Assembly (NCBI GenBank): GCA_028448965.1
Contig: JAONQT010000002.1
Location: forward strand, 1-57,844
Direction: 5' to 3'
DNA from: Candidatus Nitrosopumilus sp.
GTDB taxonomy: Archaea; Thermoproteota; Nitrososphaeria; Nitrososphaerales; Nitrosopumilaceae
Length of the DNA: 57,844 nucleotides
The notes under the pieces are model-generated. The model was given only the letters and a program-made list of their open reading frames with translations, searched no databases and was not told the origin of the DNA. Of the stretch, positions 26,223 through 35,407 are shown in pieces; within the stretch, counting starts at the first letter, position 1; each line of letters starts with the position of its first letter. A program made the translations under genes and the position numbers.

Positions 26223-27575
26223 CTTAGTTTTATAAACACAAAACCAAGACAATGATTCATCAAATTTTGTAGATTTGTTAATAATTCCTATTCGCTGTAG
26301 TGGTCGTGTAAGATGTCTATAAGCAGAAATTTTAGGAACATACAGTTGTTTTTTGATTTTTCTTGGAATTTCAATAGTTATTTTGTTAGAATTCTTTTTT
26401 CCACATCTAATACATTGAAATCCTTGTTTCTGACCTTTTGACTTCATTTTTTTATTACATTTTTTACATACAGGATTAGATGTTGAGAGATTTTTTTTAA
26501 GATTAATAATTTTAATAAATTCAAGGTTAATTATTCGTGGAAAATTTTTAGAAGCCTTCCTAACTCCCCCACCAATTGAAATTTCATCACCAATTATTAG
26601 ATTAGAAGCAATAGTGGAAATTCCTGTTTCTTTATACACGGCACACCAAAATTCATGATTTTTAGAAATAATAGTAAAAAGAACATGTCCACCTTTTACT
26701 ATTTTTGGAATATTTGATACAATGCCACTTAATGTTCCAGAAGCATATGGTTTCATATTTTCAAAATTTAATTCATTTTTTAAATGATCACCAGTTCCTT
26801 GATTAGATTTAAAAATCATATAACCGTCTAATTTTTCATTACTTTTTAGAATTTTAGTTGCTTTAACTAAAGAATCTACATTTTCTCCTCTTACTCCATA
26901 AAAAACTGGATCAGGTCCATGAGGAGTAATTAAAACTCGACCTTTTTTTGTATCAAAACTATTGAATGTATATGGAAAAGTTTTTTCTTGCATTGTTTTA
27001 ACACTATGTGCTGAAATTTTTCTTTCTTTTCCAAATTCTCTTTTCTTTCTATAACTTAACAATTCTAATGTATGATCATGAAAATCATATCCAATTGCAC
27101 TAATTGCTCCAACTAATCCTTGACCATTTCCTTCATAATAAAAATCAAGATTATTTTTTTTAATAAATTTTTTAGCATTATTTCTGTTAATTAATTGCCA
27201 TAAAGCTAAATTACTAAATTTAGTAAAGTCAGAAGGAATAGAATCACTTTCAAAAAATACTAACCCAGGATTTGCTCCATTTTTGGTATCAGAGTATTTT
27301 GAAACTAAATTTTTAATTTGATTTTTTGTTTTTGAAGGATTTCTAGTCTTAATTTTTAATGAAACAGCACCATTCCCTCGAGTTTTCCATGGAATGTTGG
27401 GATTAAATCTAATTAATTTTGGAAAATCAAGGAATTCAGTTTTTTGTTTTTGAAGTAAATCAACAATTTTGTAGGCGAGAAATGTTGTACACATTCCACT
27501 AGGTGAGTCAGTATCATCAAATCCAATATTTAGAATGGATTCCTTATTCATGATTTCTCTAATTAGTTCAGACAT
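26220..27575 (-). CDS. tiaS: tRNA(Ile2) 2-agmatinylcytidine synthetase
   Basis: Attaches agmatine to C34 of tRNA-Ile(CAU) so that it reads AUA. The 451-residue chain has the N-terminal kinase-like motif NIGFDDTDSPSGMCTT, an extended central region, an OB-like domain with a GGGVRKAS turn, and a C-terminal zinc ribbon (CKKCNKK...CIRCGKK). The frame is open to a TTG at 27590, but the TATA-like box near 27601-27611 predicts transcription start about 27580, favouring the ATG at 27575. Its stop codon lies within the 3' end of the initiator tRNA gene on the other strand. Confidence 0.93.
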   Translation of the reverse strand: MSELIREIMNKESILNIGFDDTDSPSGMCTTFLAYKIVDLLQKQKTEFLDFPKLIRFNPNIPWKTRGNGAVSLKIKTRNPSKTKNQIKNLVSKYSDTKNGANPGLVFFESDSIPSDFTKFSNLALWQLINRNNAKKFIKKNNLDFYYEGNGQGLVGAISAIGYDFHDHTLELLSYRKKREFGKERKISAHSVKTMQEKTFPYTFNSFDTKKGRVLITPHGPDPVFYGVRGENVDSLVKATKILKSNEKLDGYMIFKSNQGTGDHLKNELNFENMKPYASGTLSGIVSNIPKIVKGGHVLFTIISKNHEFWCAVYKETGISTIASNLIIGDEISIGGGVRKASKNFPRIINLEFIKIINLKKNLSTSNPVCKKCNKKMKSKGQKQGFQCIRCGKKNSNKITIEIPRKIKKQLYVPKISAYRHLTRPLQRIGIINKSTKFDESLSWFCVYKTK

Positions 27576-27600
27576 TTTTAGTTGTTGCAAATTTCAGTTG

Positions 27601-27611
27601 GTTTAAATTAA
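27601..27611 (-). promoter_or_regulatory. TATA-like box of tiaS
   Basis: TTAATTTAAAC on the minus strand sits about 30 nt before the tiaS ATG at 27575, in the short spacer shared with the divergent dph2 gene. The same bases are too close to the dph2 start to serve it. Confidence 0.45.
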
Positions 27612-27618
27612 TAACACA

Positions 27619-28629
27619 ATGTTCGAAGCTAAATTGATAATAATTGATGAAGCAAGAATTTTCAAAGAAATAGAAGAAAAGAATCCAGCCTCAGTTTCAT
27701 TAAATGGTCCAGATGGTATGTTACCACAAGTTCAGGATATGGCAATTAAAATTACAACAAAATATGAGATACCAGCATATGTTTTAGCAGATACAACATG
27801 GGGAACTTGTGATTTGAACACAACTGGATCAAAAATACTAGGAGCAGAAATCCAATTTAATATTGGACATACAATTAATACTGAATCATTAGAAGAAAAT
27901 TTAGTTTTAATTGATGCCTTTGATGATGTAGGATTTGAGAGTGTTGCAGAAAAATGTACAGAATTGCTAAAAGGGAAATTAATTTCACTGGTTACAGATA
28001 GTCAACATTTACATCAAATGGATAAGGTAGAAAAAATTTTAACAAAAAATGGAATTAATGTTAAAATTGGAAAAGGTAAAGGGCAATTAAATGATGGTCA
28101 GGTATTTGGTTGTGAATTTTATCCTGCATCTGAATTAAAAAAAGAAGTTGATGCTTACGTATTTTTAGGTCAAAGTAATTTTCATGCAGCAGGAATTGCA
28201 TTATCAACAAATTTACCAACATTTGTTTTAGATCCATACTTTAATGAAGTAAGAGAAGTAACAGAATTTGCACGTAAACTAAAAAAGAAAGCAACACTTG
28301 CAATATACAAAGCAGCAGAAGTAAATTCATTTGGAATAATTATTGGATTAAAAGAAGGACAATTATCAAAAGTATTTGGATTAAAATTTAAAAAAGAATT
28401 AGAGAAGGAAGGTAAAAAAGTTCAATTATTTGCTTTAACTGATATTACGAATGAACGATTAAATAATTTAAGAGGAATTGATGCATTTATTCAAGTTGCA
28501 TGCCCAAGAATTTCTACAGATAATCAATTTGATAAGCCAGTATTATCAACACCCCAAGCCAATGCACTTTTGAAAGTTTTACGAAAAGAAAACATTGAGG
28601 AGTATCTAGAAATTCCACATTGGTTATAA
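27619..28629 (+). CDS. dph2: Diphthamide synthesis radical enzyme Dph2
   Basis: Transfers the 3-amino-3-carboxypropyl group of SAM to a histidine of elongation factor 2, the first step of diphthamide synthesis. The 336-residue archaeal homodimeric type has the three widely spaced [4Fe-4S] cysteines C64 (TTWGTCDL), C165 (FGCEFYP) and C295 (VACPRIS). The three repeated domains are as usual. It is divergent from tiaS, another translation-modification gene. Confidence 0.95.
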   Translation: MFEAKLIIIDEARIFKEIEEKNPASVSLNGPDGMLPQVQDMAIKITTKYEIPAYVLADTTWGTCDLNTTGSKILGAEIQFNIGHTINTESLEENLVLIDAFDDVGFESVAEKCTELLKGKLISLVTDSQHLHQMDKVEKILTKNGINVKIGKGKGQLNDGQVFGCEFYPASELKKEVDAYVFLGQSNFHAAGIALSTNLPTFVLDPYFNEVREVTEFARKLKKKATLAIYKAAEVNSFGIIIGLKEGQLSKVFGLKFKKELEKEGKKVQLFALTDITNERLNNLRGIDAFIQVACPRISTDNQFDKPVLSTPQANALLKVLRKENIEEYLEIPHWL

Positions 28630-29229
28630 TTAAGATATTAAATTTTGAAATCTAGTATTACTAGATAAATTTTTGAATGATTTTGAGTTTTTTGCTTTAA
28701 TTTTGTATTGCGTTCCTTGAGCAATTGAATGTTCAAGTAAATTCAAGGCATTATCAAAATTTGAAAGCATTGCAAAATTTGATGCTTTATCAAAAATAAC
28801 ATCACCATTATCAGGATAATCTGCTAGTATAAGATTACAACAAGAAATAGATTCATTAAATTTCTTCATAGAGAATAGAATACGTTCCTTGTGATATAAT
28901 ACAACATTATAATTTGAATTATTTTTTAAAATATTATCACAAATGGTTAGTGCCTCAATTAAATTTCCTTGTTTTCGAAAAGAAGATATTTTATTAATTA
29001 GAATAGATAAATCGTTAGGACGTATTCGTAAAGCAATTTCATAACATTTCATAGCATTAGTAAAATCTTTGAGTTTACTTAATGCATATCCTTTATTATT
29101 TAACGAACTAATATTTTTTGGATCTTCATCTAGTATTTTATCATAATATGTAATTGCTTGTTGAAATTTTTTTTGTAAAAATAATCTATTACCTTCATCT
29201 AATAATGAATTTATTTTAGGATTACTCAT
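28630..29229 (-). CDS. TPR-repeat protein
   Basis: 199 residues made almost entirely of helical tetratricopeptide repeats; three to four units are visible (about 5-38, 39-72, 73-106, 107-140), with motifs such as ALSKLKDFTNAMKCYEIALRI and AITYYDKILDEDPKN. There is no signal peptide, so it is a cytoplasmic protein-protein interaction scaffold. The partner is unknown. It is 2 nt downstream of the MDR oxidoreductase and converges with dph2. Confidence 0.85.
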   Translation of the reverse strand: MSNPKINSLLDEGNRLFLQKKFQQAITYYDKILDEDPKNISSLNNKGYALSKLKDFTNAMKCYEIALRIRPNDLSILINKISSFRKQGNLIEALTICDNILKNNSNYNVVLYHKERILFSMKKFNESISCCNLILADYPDNGDVIFDKASNFAMLSNFDNALNLLEHSIAQGTQYKIKAKNSKSFKNLSSNTRFQNLIS

Positions 29230-29231
29230 AA

Positions 29232-30311
29232 TTAATCTAAATTGGGTTTTATCAAGATTTTTCCAAAGAGTCCTTTACCATGTAGCATTTTATTATGAGC
29301 CTCAACAGCATTTTCCAAAGAGTGTACTGAATCAATAATAGATTTGATTTTACCCTTTGACATCCAATAAAAACACTCTTCTAATTCAGATCTAGTACCT
29401 TGAGTTGAGCCTAAAATATTAATTCCTTTAAAGAAAATATGTCTTAAATCAGTTTTAGCGTTGTATCCAGTTGTAGCACCTGTTGTAACAATAGTTCCAC
29501 CGTAATTTAACAAAGTCAATTCCTTATTCCAGTGAGAACCACCAATATGTTCAAAAATTACATCAATGCTTGGAACCTCACCGTATGGTTTTGGAATTTT
29601 TTTAGCAATTGATCTTACTTCCTTATGCCAATCTTCTTTTCTATGATCAACTGCATAATCTGCTCCAAGTTCTAAACATTTTTCTAATTTATCTGGACTT
29701 GCAGTTGCAATAACTGTACAACCAAATAATTTGGCGATTTGAATTCCAAAGCTACCAACACCAGAACTTCCACCCATAATGAGTACTAATTGTCCTGGTT
29801 GAATTTTTGCTCTACCAACTAACATGTGCCATGAAGTTAGTAATGTCATTGATGCAGCTGCTGCCTCATCATATGATACACCTTCTGGGATTTTCAAAAC
29901 ATTAACTTCTGGTAAATGTGTATATTCACAATATCCACCCCAAAGAGGACCAGTTTCAAAACCCCAAATTGTTCTTTTTTTACAATCAAATTCTCGTCCA
30001 TCTGTACATGCTTTACAAACTCTGCATGACATATTTCCATGAGAAACAACTCTATCTCCAACTTTGATATTTTTTACATCATTTCCTACAGCAGTGACAA
30101 TACCTGCTGCATCAGTTCCAGAAATGTGAGGTAATGGTATTGCCAAAGGTTTTCCCCTCATTCCCCAAATATCATCATAATTACATGCAGCAGAAATTAC
30201 TTTGAAAACAACTTCATTGGAGCGTGGTTCAGGAATAGGAAGATTTTTGATTTTTAAAATTTTAGAAAAATCATCATCAGATGTATATTCATCATATACT
30301 AATGCCCTCAT
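29232..30311 (-). CDS. Zinc-containing MDR oxidoreductase (alcohol dehydrogenase / enoyl-CoA reductase type)
   Basis: 359 residues with a GroES-like N-terminal domain, a structural zinc lobe with four cysteines (CRVCKACTDGREFDC, about 95-109) and a Rossmann NAD(P) domain (GGSSGVGSFGIQIAK, about 180-195). The substrate-side motif NYDDIWGMRG resembles crotonyl-/acryloyl-CoA reductases rather than classical alcohol dehydrogenases. That is relevant because these archaea fix carbon by the 3-hydroxypropionate/4-hydroxybutyrate cycle, which needs an acryloyl-CoA reductase. Substrate is an inference; the fold assignment is secure. Confidence 0.85.
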   Translation of the reverse strand: MRALVYDEYTSDDDFSKILKIKNLPIPEPRSNEVVFKVISAACNYDDIWGMRGKPLAIPLPHISGTDAAGIVTAVGNDVKNIKVGDRVVSHGNMSCRVCKACTDGREFDCKKRTIWGFETGPLWGGYCEYTHLPEVNVLKIPEGVSYDEAAAASMTLLTSWHMLVGRAKIQPGQLVLIMGGSSGVGSFGIQIAKLFGCTVIATASPDKLEKCLELGADYAVDHRKEDWHKEVRSIAKKIPKPYGEVPSIDVIFEHIGGSHWNKELTLLNYGGTIVTTGATTGYNAKTDLRHIFFKGINILGSTQGTRSELEECFYWMSKGKIKSIIDSVHSLENAVEAHNKMLHGKGLFGKILIKPNLD

Positions 30312-30367
30312 GATTACTTTCTAATTTTTAGAGATATATGATTTATCAAAATCCTTTGTATCATAAA

Positions 30368-30378
30368 CAATTATAATC
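30368..30378 (+). promoter_or_regulatory. TATA-like box of csl4-pheA
   Basis: CAATTATAATC is centred 25-26 nt before the csl4 ATG at 30399, predicting a leaderless mRNA. Confidence 0.5.
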
Positions 30379-30398
30379 ATAACAAGAAAAATTAGATT

Positions 30399-30950
30399 AT
30401 GTCAGATAATTCAGTATTTCCAGGAGATAAAATAGCATCTATTGAGGAATATGAGGCTGGTCACAATACTTTTGATGACGGTGATATGGTTAGATCAGCC
30501 ACAATGGGAGAGAAAGACATGGACAAAGAAACACGAATGATTAATGTAAACCATCCAAAGCTTCTATCAATTCCAAAAGTAGGTGATGTCATAATTGGAA
30601 CAGTTGCTGCAGTAATGTCATCTATGATTGCAGTTACAATTGATTACATTAATGGAAAACCAACCACTTCAAAAGTAGAATGTATTTGTGGCACACGAAA
30701 TATGAGAATAAGAAATGTTGCATTAGTAAATGATGTAGCATCATTGAAAATTGTTGCTCATCTTAATGGAACAATTCATGCAGTAATGGATGAACCAGAA
30801 TTAGGAATTATATTTACAAAATGTAGAAAATGTGGAGGGAAAGTTGTCACAATGCGTGATGCTATCAAATGTACAGATTGTTCATGGATTGATGAAAGAA
30901 AACTTTCTTCTAGTTTTGGCAAAAGTGATTTCATACATTTGAGAGAGTAA
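30399..30950 (+). CDS. csl4: Exosome RNA-binding cap subunit Csl4
   Basis: A 183-residue cap protein of the archaeal RNA exosome. It has an N-terminal domain with FPGDKIASIEEYEAG, a central S1 RNA-binding fold (about 60-130) and a C-terminal zinc ribbon with C142/C145 and C158/C161. It guides RNA into the Rrp41/Rrp42 ring. Only 4 nt separate it from pheA. Confidence 0.95.
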   Translation: MSDNSVFPGDKIASIEEYEAGHNTFDDGDMVRSATMGEKDMDKETRMINVNHPKLLSIPKVGDVIIGTVAAVMSSMIAVTIDYINGKPTTSKVECICGTRNMRIRNVALVNDVASLKIVAHLNGTIHAVMDEPELGIIFTKCRKCGGKVVTMRDAIKCTDCSWIDERKLSSSFGKSDFIHLRE

Positions 30951-30954
30951 AAAA

Positions 30955-31770
30955 ATGATAAATGTATCGTTCCAAGGTGAACGAGGTGCATATAGTGAAG
31001 CTGCAGCAAAATCTTTTTTTAAAAATGGTATCAAAACAATTCCACTTACAACATTTGCAGAAATATTAGATAATACATCTAAAGATATTACAGAGTATTC
31101 AATTTTACCCGTAGAAAATTCACTAGAAGGAAGCGTAGGAGAAAGTTATGATTTATTATATTCAACAAATCTAAATGCAACTGGAGAAATATATCACAGA
31201 ATAGAACATTGTTTAATTGGATTTGGTAGAATAGAAGAAATTGATACAGTGTATTCACATCCACAAGCACTAGGTCAATGTAGAAATTTTATTGAAAAAA
31301 ATAATATTAAAACAATTCCTACTTATGATACAGCAGGAAGTGTAAAAATTATACAAAAATTAAATGAAAAAAAATGCGCATGTATTGCAAGTAAAGAAGC
31401 AGCATCAATTTACAATATGCCCATAATTGCAGAAAATATTGCAAATAATCTCAATAACTATACTAGATTTTTAATATTATCTAAAAAAGAGGTTTTAGAA
31501 ACTGGAAATGATAAAACATCAATTATTTTTTCGATAAAGCATGAGCCAGGTTCACTCTATAGAATCATAGAAAATTTTAATAAAAATAATATTAATTTAA
31601 CAAAAATAGAATCAAGGCCTACAAAAGCAAATACATGGGAATATAATTTCTACGTAGATTTTGAAGGTCATCAAAAGGATACAAAGGTTTTAGAAATGTT
31701 AAATAAAATTGAGGAAGAAACACTTTTCATTAAAATTTTAGGTTCATATCCTTCTGCAAAATTAAATTAG
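30955..31770 (+). CDS. pheA: Prephenate dehydratase
   Basis: Converts prephenate to phenylpyruvate for phenylalanine synthesis. The 271-residue chain has a catalytic part (SFQGERGAYSEAAA, the PVENSLEGSVGESYDLL segment, and the TRF motif in NNYTRFLIL) and a C-terminal ACT domain (about 185-265) with the Phe-binding ESRP motif, so feedback inhibition is expected. It carries no chorismate mutase fusion. The stop overlaps the convergent gene by 4 nt. Confidence 0.95.
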   Translation: MINVSFQGERGAYSEAAAKSFFKNGIKTIPLTTFAEILDNTSKDITEYSILPVENSLEGSVGESYDLLYSTNLNATGEIYHRIEHCLIGFGRIEEIDTVYSHPQALGQCRNFIEKNNIKTIPTYDTAGSVKIIQKLNEKKCACIASKEAASIYNMPIIAENIANNLNNYTRFLILSKKEVLETGNDKTSIIFSIKHEPGSLYRIIENFNKNNINLTKIESRPTKANTWEYNFYVDFEGHQKDTKVLEMLNKIEEETLFIKILGSYPSAKLN

Positions 31771-32237
31771 AAGCCTTTTGGTTTTCTTAACGTAAAACCT
31801 AAACTAAACCCAAGAATAATTACTCCAGATGTAATTACCATGAAATCAAATGTAATTCCAAATGGATCAGGAGTCTGATTAGTATTAGCTGCAATTTCTA
31901 ATTCACTAGCACCAGTATTTTGAATTACAATGATTGTTTGACCATCTTCAGCATGAGACCAATCTAAAACCAATTCTTTTTTGTAAGAAGTATTTTCAAT
32001 TTTCAATCCTTCACCAGGACTAGTTAGTTTTACATCAAAAGCATCTCCAGCAATCATCATGTATTGTGGTGCATCTTTTGGTGCAGGTATGGAAAAAGAG
32101 GCTGAATCACCAGGACCGATAACAAAATCTTCATTCATAGAAATTGTTGGTGCTAAAGTATTAACTAACGAAAAACCGCCTAATCCAATAATTATACTAC
32201 CAACAACTATACCAATTATAGTTCTTGTAGCTAGCAT
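31767..32237 (-). CDS. Two-helix membrane protein with external beta domain, unknown
   Basis: 156 residues: an N-terminal transmembrane helix (about 7-29), about 95 residues of beta-rich sequence with a Pro/Asp-rich phrase (IPAPKDAPQYMMIAGD) and a second helix (about 131-151) before a basic tail RKPKGF. Both ends should be inside and the middle domain outside. I do not recognise the family. Convergent with pheA. Confidence 0.75.
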   Translation of the reverse strand: MLATRTIIGIVVGSIIIGLGGFSLVNTLAPTISMNEDFVIGPGDSASFSIPAPKDAPQYMMIAGDAFDVKLTSPGEGLKIENTSYKKELVLDWSHAEDGQTIIVIQNTGASELEIAANTNQTPDPFGITFDFMVITSGVIILGFSLGFTLRKPKGF

Positions 32238-32272
32238 AATAAAATGACTTTAGATACTGCTTAAAAAATTAT

Positions 32273-33703
32273 CTACATCAAAGAAACATCATGAGGCTGA
32301 CTTTCTGCAAATCCAGCTCTAGACATTTTTATAAATTCAGCATTTTCTTGCATTTGGGTAATTGTATGTGCACCACAATAACTTAAACCAGAACGAACAC
32401 CGCCTGTAAGTTGTTTTAAAATATCTACAACAGTTCCCTTGTAAGGAACCATTGCTTCAACACCTTCAGCAACGTAATCATTAAGATCATCATCAAAAGA
32501 AGTAGAACCAGTTTCTTTAGATTTTCTTCCTATAGATGCTGCAAGAGAAGCCATTCCACGATATACTTTGAAACGTTTTCCATTCTTTGTCAAAACGGTT
32601 CCAGGAGATTCATCAGTGCCTCCCAACATACTTCCAACCATAACAGTTGAAGCACCAGCTGCTAATGCTTTTGTAGCATCACCCGAAGTTCTAGTTCCAC
32701 CATCAGAAATAATTGGAATACCATAATCATGTCCTATTTTTGCACAATCCATTACTGCAGTTAATTGTGGAACACCTGAACCAGTAATTACCCTAGTAAT
32801 ACAAATTGAACCTGAACCAACACCAACTTTTACTGCATCAACTCCTGCTTTCATTAAATCTTCAGCACCATGAGCAGTTGCAATATTTCCTGCAATTAAT
32901 TCACAATCTGGAAATGCTTTTTTGATATTTTTTACGGTACTAATTGCATTTTCACTATGACCATGAGCAATATCAACAACGAGAGTATCAGCACCTGCTT
33001 CTAAAAGAGATTCACTTCTTTCTAAAAAGTCACCTTTAACTCCAACTGCAGCCCCAACAAGAGGACGACCTTTACTATCTTTGGAGGCATTTGGATAATT
33101 AGCATTATTTGTGATATCCTTACTTGTAATCAAACCTTTTACAAATCCAGATTCATCCACTAAAGGTAATTTTTCAATTCTATGTTTATGTAGTAGAACT
33201 TTTGCCTCATCAATAGATACACCGTATTTTGCAGTAACAACATCTTTTGTCATTACATCTTGAATAAGATTTTTAGAATTTGCAAAGAGTAAATCTCTTT
33301 CAGTTACAATACCAATTAATTTTGAATTACTATCAACTACCAATAATCCAGAAATATTTTTATTTTCAGCATAATCTAATGCATCCTCAATTGTTTTATC
33401 AGCAGTAATAGAATAAGGATTTTCAATCATTACACTTCCAGATCGTTTTACTTTAAGAACTTCATTTGCTTGTTCTTGAATTGTTAAAAATCTATGAATT
33501 ATTCCTATTCCCCCTGCACGTGCAATGGCTACAGCCATAGATGATTCAGTAACAGTATCCATATTTGCACTGACAAAAGGTATGTTTAGAGAGATATTTC
33601 GAGATAATTGTGTTTTTAGATCAGTTTGACTCCTACTTGTTATATCTGAATATTTGGGAACAAGAAGAACGTCATCAAATGTTAATCCTTCTTTAAATTC
33701 CAA
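32273..33703 (-). CDS. guaB: Inosine-5'-monophosphate dehydrogenase
   Basis: Oxidises IMP to XMP, the first step to GMP. The 476-residue TIM barrel carries two inserted CBS domains (about 92-200) and catalytic C301 in [10 protein letters not shown]. The start is TTG at 33703, preceded by a purine-rich GAGGT about 5 nt upstream, one of the few clear Shine-Dalgarno sequences here. guaA lies 2.3 kb away on the other strand. Confidence 0.96.
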   Translation of the reverse strand: MEFKEGLTFDDVLLVPKYSDITSRSQTDLKTQLSRNISLNIPFVSANMDTVTESSMAVAIARAGGIGIIHRFLTIQEQANEVLKVKRSGSVMIENPYSITADKTIEDALDYAENKNISGLLVVDSNSKLIGIVTERDLLFANSKNLIQDVMTKDVVTAKYGVSIDEAKVLLHKHRIEKLPLVDESGFVKGLITSKDITNNANYPNASKDSKGRPLVGAAVGVKGDFLERSESLLEAGADTLVVDIAHGHSENAISTVKNIKKAFPDCELIAGNIATAHGAEDLMKAGVDAVKVGVGSGSICITRVITGSGVPQLTAVMDCAKIGHDYGIPIISDGGTRTSGDATKALAAGASTVMVGSMLGGTDESPGTVLTKNGKRFKVYRGMASLAASIGRKSKETGSTSFDDDLNDYVAEGVEAMVPYKGTVVDILKQLTGGVRSGLSYCGAHTITQMQENAEFIKMSRAGFAESQPHDVSLM

Positions 33704-33707
33704 TTAA

Positions 33708-33713
33708 ACCTCG
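33708..33713 (-). promoter_or_regulatory. Shine-Dalgarno site before the TTG start of guaB
   Basis: CGAGGT on the minus strand lies 4-5 nt before the TTG start codon. It helps explain efficient use of a non-ATG start. A TATA-like GCTTATAATC at 33732-33741 lies further upstream. Confidence 0.45.
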
Positions 33714-33748
33714 TTACAAAAGTTAAAAATTGATTATAAGCCTTTGCG

Positions 33749-34600
33749 TTATTTTGATAATTTTGAAGCAATTGTAATGGCATCCTTAGTAGCCATCACA
33801 TTATGTGTACGAATAATATTGGCTCCATTTAAAACACATATTGCTTCAGCAGTAATAGATCCAAATAATCGATCAGAGGGATTTTCTTTTTCTAAAATAT
33901 TACCAATAATGGATTTATTTGAAACAGATATTAAAATAGGATAATTCATTTTAATAGAATTTAAATTTTTAATGACAGATAGATCTCGAGTTACCCAATC
34001 AGTTTTAATTTTTGTAAAAAATTTACCTTTTCCTGTTTTTCTAAAAAATCCAATTGCAGGATCCAGTACAATTTTTTTATCAGGAATATTACATTTCTTA
34101 ATAATCTTTAAGCTATCTTTAAGAAGTTTTTTTGTTGAATTTATTGGATTTCCAGATATTGTTTTAGAAGCATATGCACATAAAATTACTGAAGGTTGAA
34201 ATTTAGAAATCACATCTTTCATTTTTTCATCATATTTTAATCCTGAAATATCATTAATTATTTCAACATCATTTTGTAAAGCATTTTTAGCTACACTAGA
34301 TCTACATGTGTCAACAGATATTGGAAGATTAGTATTATCTTGGATAATTTTAACAGCATTAAGAATTCTGTCAGATTCTACTTTTTTAGATACATTAGTA
34401 GACAAGTATGGTGCAGTAGACATTCCCCCTACATCAATAATATCTGCACCATCATTTTCCATTTGAATTACTGTATTTTTGATTTTAATACGAGTAGTAT
34501 TGATTGATTTTTTGTAAAAAGATTCTGGACTAGTATTCAAAATACCCATAATCCGAACAGGGTTTCTTCCACCAACAGAGATATTTCCAATTTTTGCCAT
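33749..34600 (-). CDS. Dihydropteroate synthase family protein
   Basis: A 283-residue pterin-binding TIM barrel. Family motifs are MGILNTSPESFY, DIIDVGGMSTAP, ISVDTCRSSVAK, EIINDISGLK, VLDPAIGFF and the C-terminal RTHNV. It would join a pterin diphosphate to an aromatic amine to build the folate-type C1 carrier. The frame extends to a TTG at 34624, but the ATG at 34600 fits the spacing of a TATA-like element near 34630-34640. It is back-to-back with an MptE-like pyrophosphokinase that would make its substrate. Confidence 0.85.
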   Translation of the reverse strand: MAKIGNISVGGRNPVRIMGILNTSPESFYKKSINTTRIKIKNTVIQMENDGADIIDVGGMSTAPYLSTNVSKKVESDRILNAVKIIQDNTNLPISVDTCRSSVAKNALQNDVEIINDISGLKYDEKMKDVISKFQPSVILCAYASKTISGNPINSTKKLLKDSLKIIKKCNIPDKKIVLDPAIGFFRKTGKGKFFTKIKTDWVTRDLSVIKNLNSIKMNYPILISVSNKSIIGNILEKENPSDRLFGSITAEAICVLNGANIIRTHNVMATKDAITIASKLSK

Positions 34601-34601
34601 A

Positions 34602-34612
34602 TAGTTTATCAA
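34602..34612 (+). promoter_or_regulatory. TATA-like box of the MptE-like gene
   Basis: TAGTTTATCAA is centred about 28 nt before the ATG at 34635. It lies on the immediate 5' side of the divergent dihydropteroate synthase-like start, so the two promoters interlock. Confidence 0.4.
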
Positions 34613-34634
34613 AACCTCATACAATTTGAGTTAT

Positions 34635-35372
34635 ATGATGATTTCAGGTTGGGAAAAAAGATATTTTTCTATTTTAAAGGAATTAAACTATAGTGAAAAA
34701 AAAGATAAGGAATCAGCTTTAATTTTAGATTCAATTCTTAAAAAAAATAATAGTACTGAAAAAATTAGAAAATTGATCCAAGGTAAAACAGTTTTTGTTA
34801 TAGGTTCTGGACCATCGTTGTCAATTGCTATTCCAAAGTTGAAAAAGCTAAAAAAATATATAAAAATTGCAGCTGATAGTTCATTAAAACCGTTAATTGA
34901 TAACGGGATTATTCCAGATATCATTGTAACTGATTTAGATGGAAATGAAGATGCAATTAAAAAAATGTCAAAGACAAAATCAATATTTGTAATACATGCA
35001 CATGGAGATAATATTGAAAAATTACAAATGGTTAAAAAAATAAAAAATTCTATTGGAACAACTCAAACAAATCCAGTTAATAAAATTCAAAATTTTGGGG
35101 GTTTTACTGATGGGGACAGAGGAGTTTTCTTAGCAAATCATTTTGATGCAAAAAAAATTATTTTATTTGGTATGGATTTTGGAAATCAGATTGGTAAATT
35201 TTCTAACACAAACAGATCAGATAGAGAAATGAAGATAAAAAAGCTAAAAATAGGAAAAGATCTTTTAATTTGGTTATCGACGATCACAAAATCAGAATTA
35301 TTTACCACATCAAAACCAATTGAAGGATTTAAAAAAATATCATACAGAGAACTAGATATCATAATTACCTAG
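34635..35372 (+). CDS. mptE: MptE-like 6-hydroxymethyl-7,8-dihydropterin pyrophosphokinase (DUF115)
   Basis: A 245-residue DUF115 protein. The core has GSGPSLSIAIPKL (near residue 57), a DIIVTDLDGN acidic motif (near 95) and VIHAHGDN, the fingerprint of archaeal MptE, which pyrophosphorylates 6-hydroxymethyl-dihydropterin. The divergent dihydropteroate synthase-like gene strongly supports the pterin role. A TTG at 34626 is an alternative start, but the ATG at 34635 suits the promoter spacing and gives MMISGWEKRY. A second DUF115 protein at 57 kb sits in a different context. Confidence 0.85.
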   Translation: MMISGWEKRYFSILKELNYSEKKDKESALILDSILKKNNSTEKIRKLIQGKTVFVIGSGPSLSIAIPKLKKLKKYIKIAADSSLKPLIDNGIIPDIIVTDLDGNEDAIKKMSKTKSIFVIHAHGDNIEKLQMVKKIKNSIGTTQTNPVNKIQNFGGFTDGDRGVFLANHFDAKKIILFGMDFGNQIGKFSNTNRSDREMKIKKLKIGKDLLIWLSTITKSELFTTSKPIEGFKKISYRELDIIIT

Positions 35373-35407
35373 AATGCATTTAATACCCATTAGTGATTTA
35401 TTAAATT

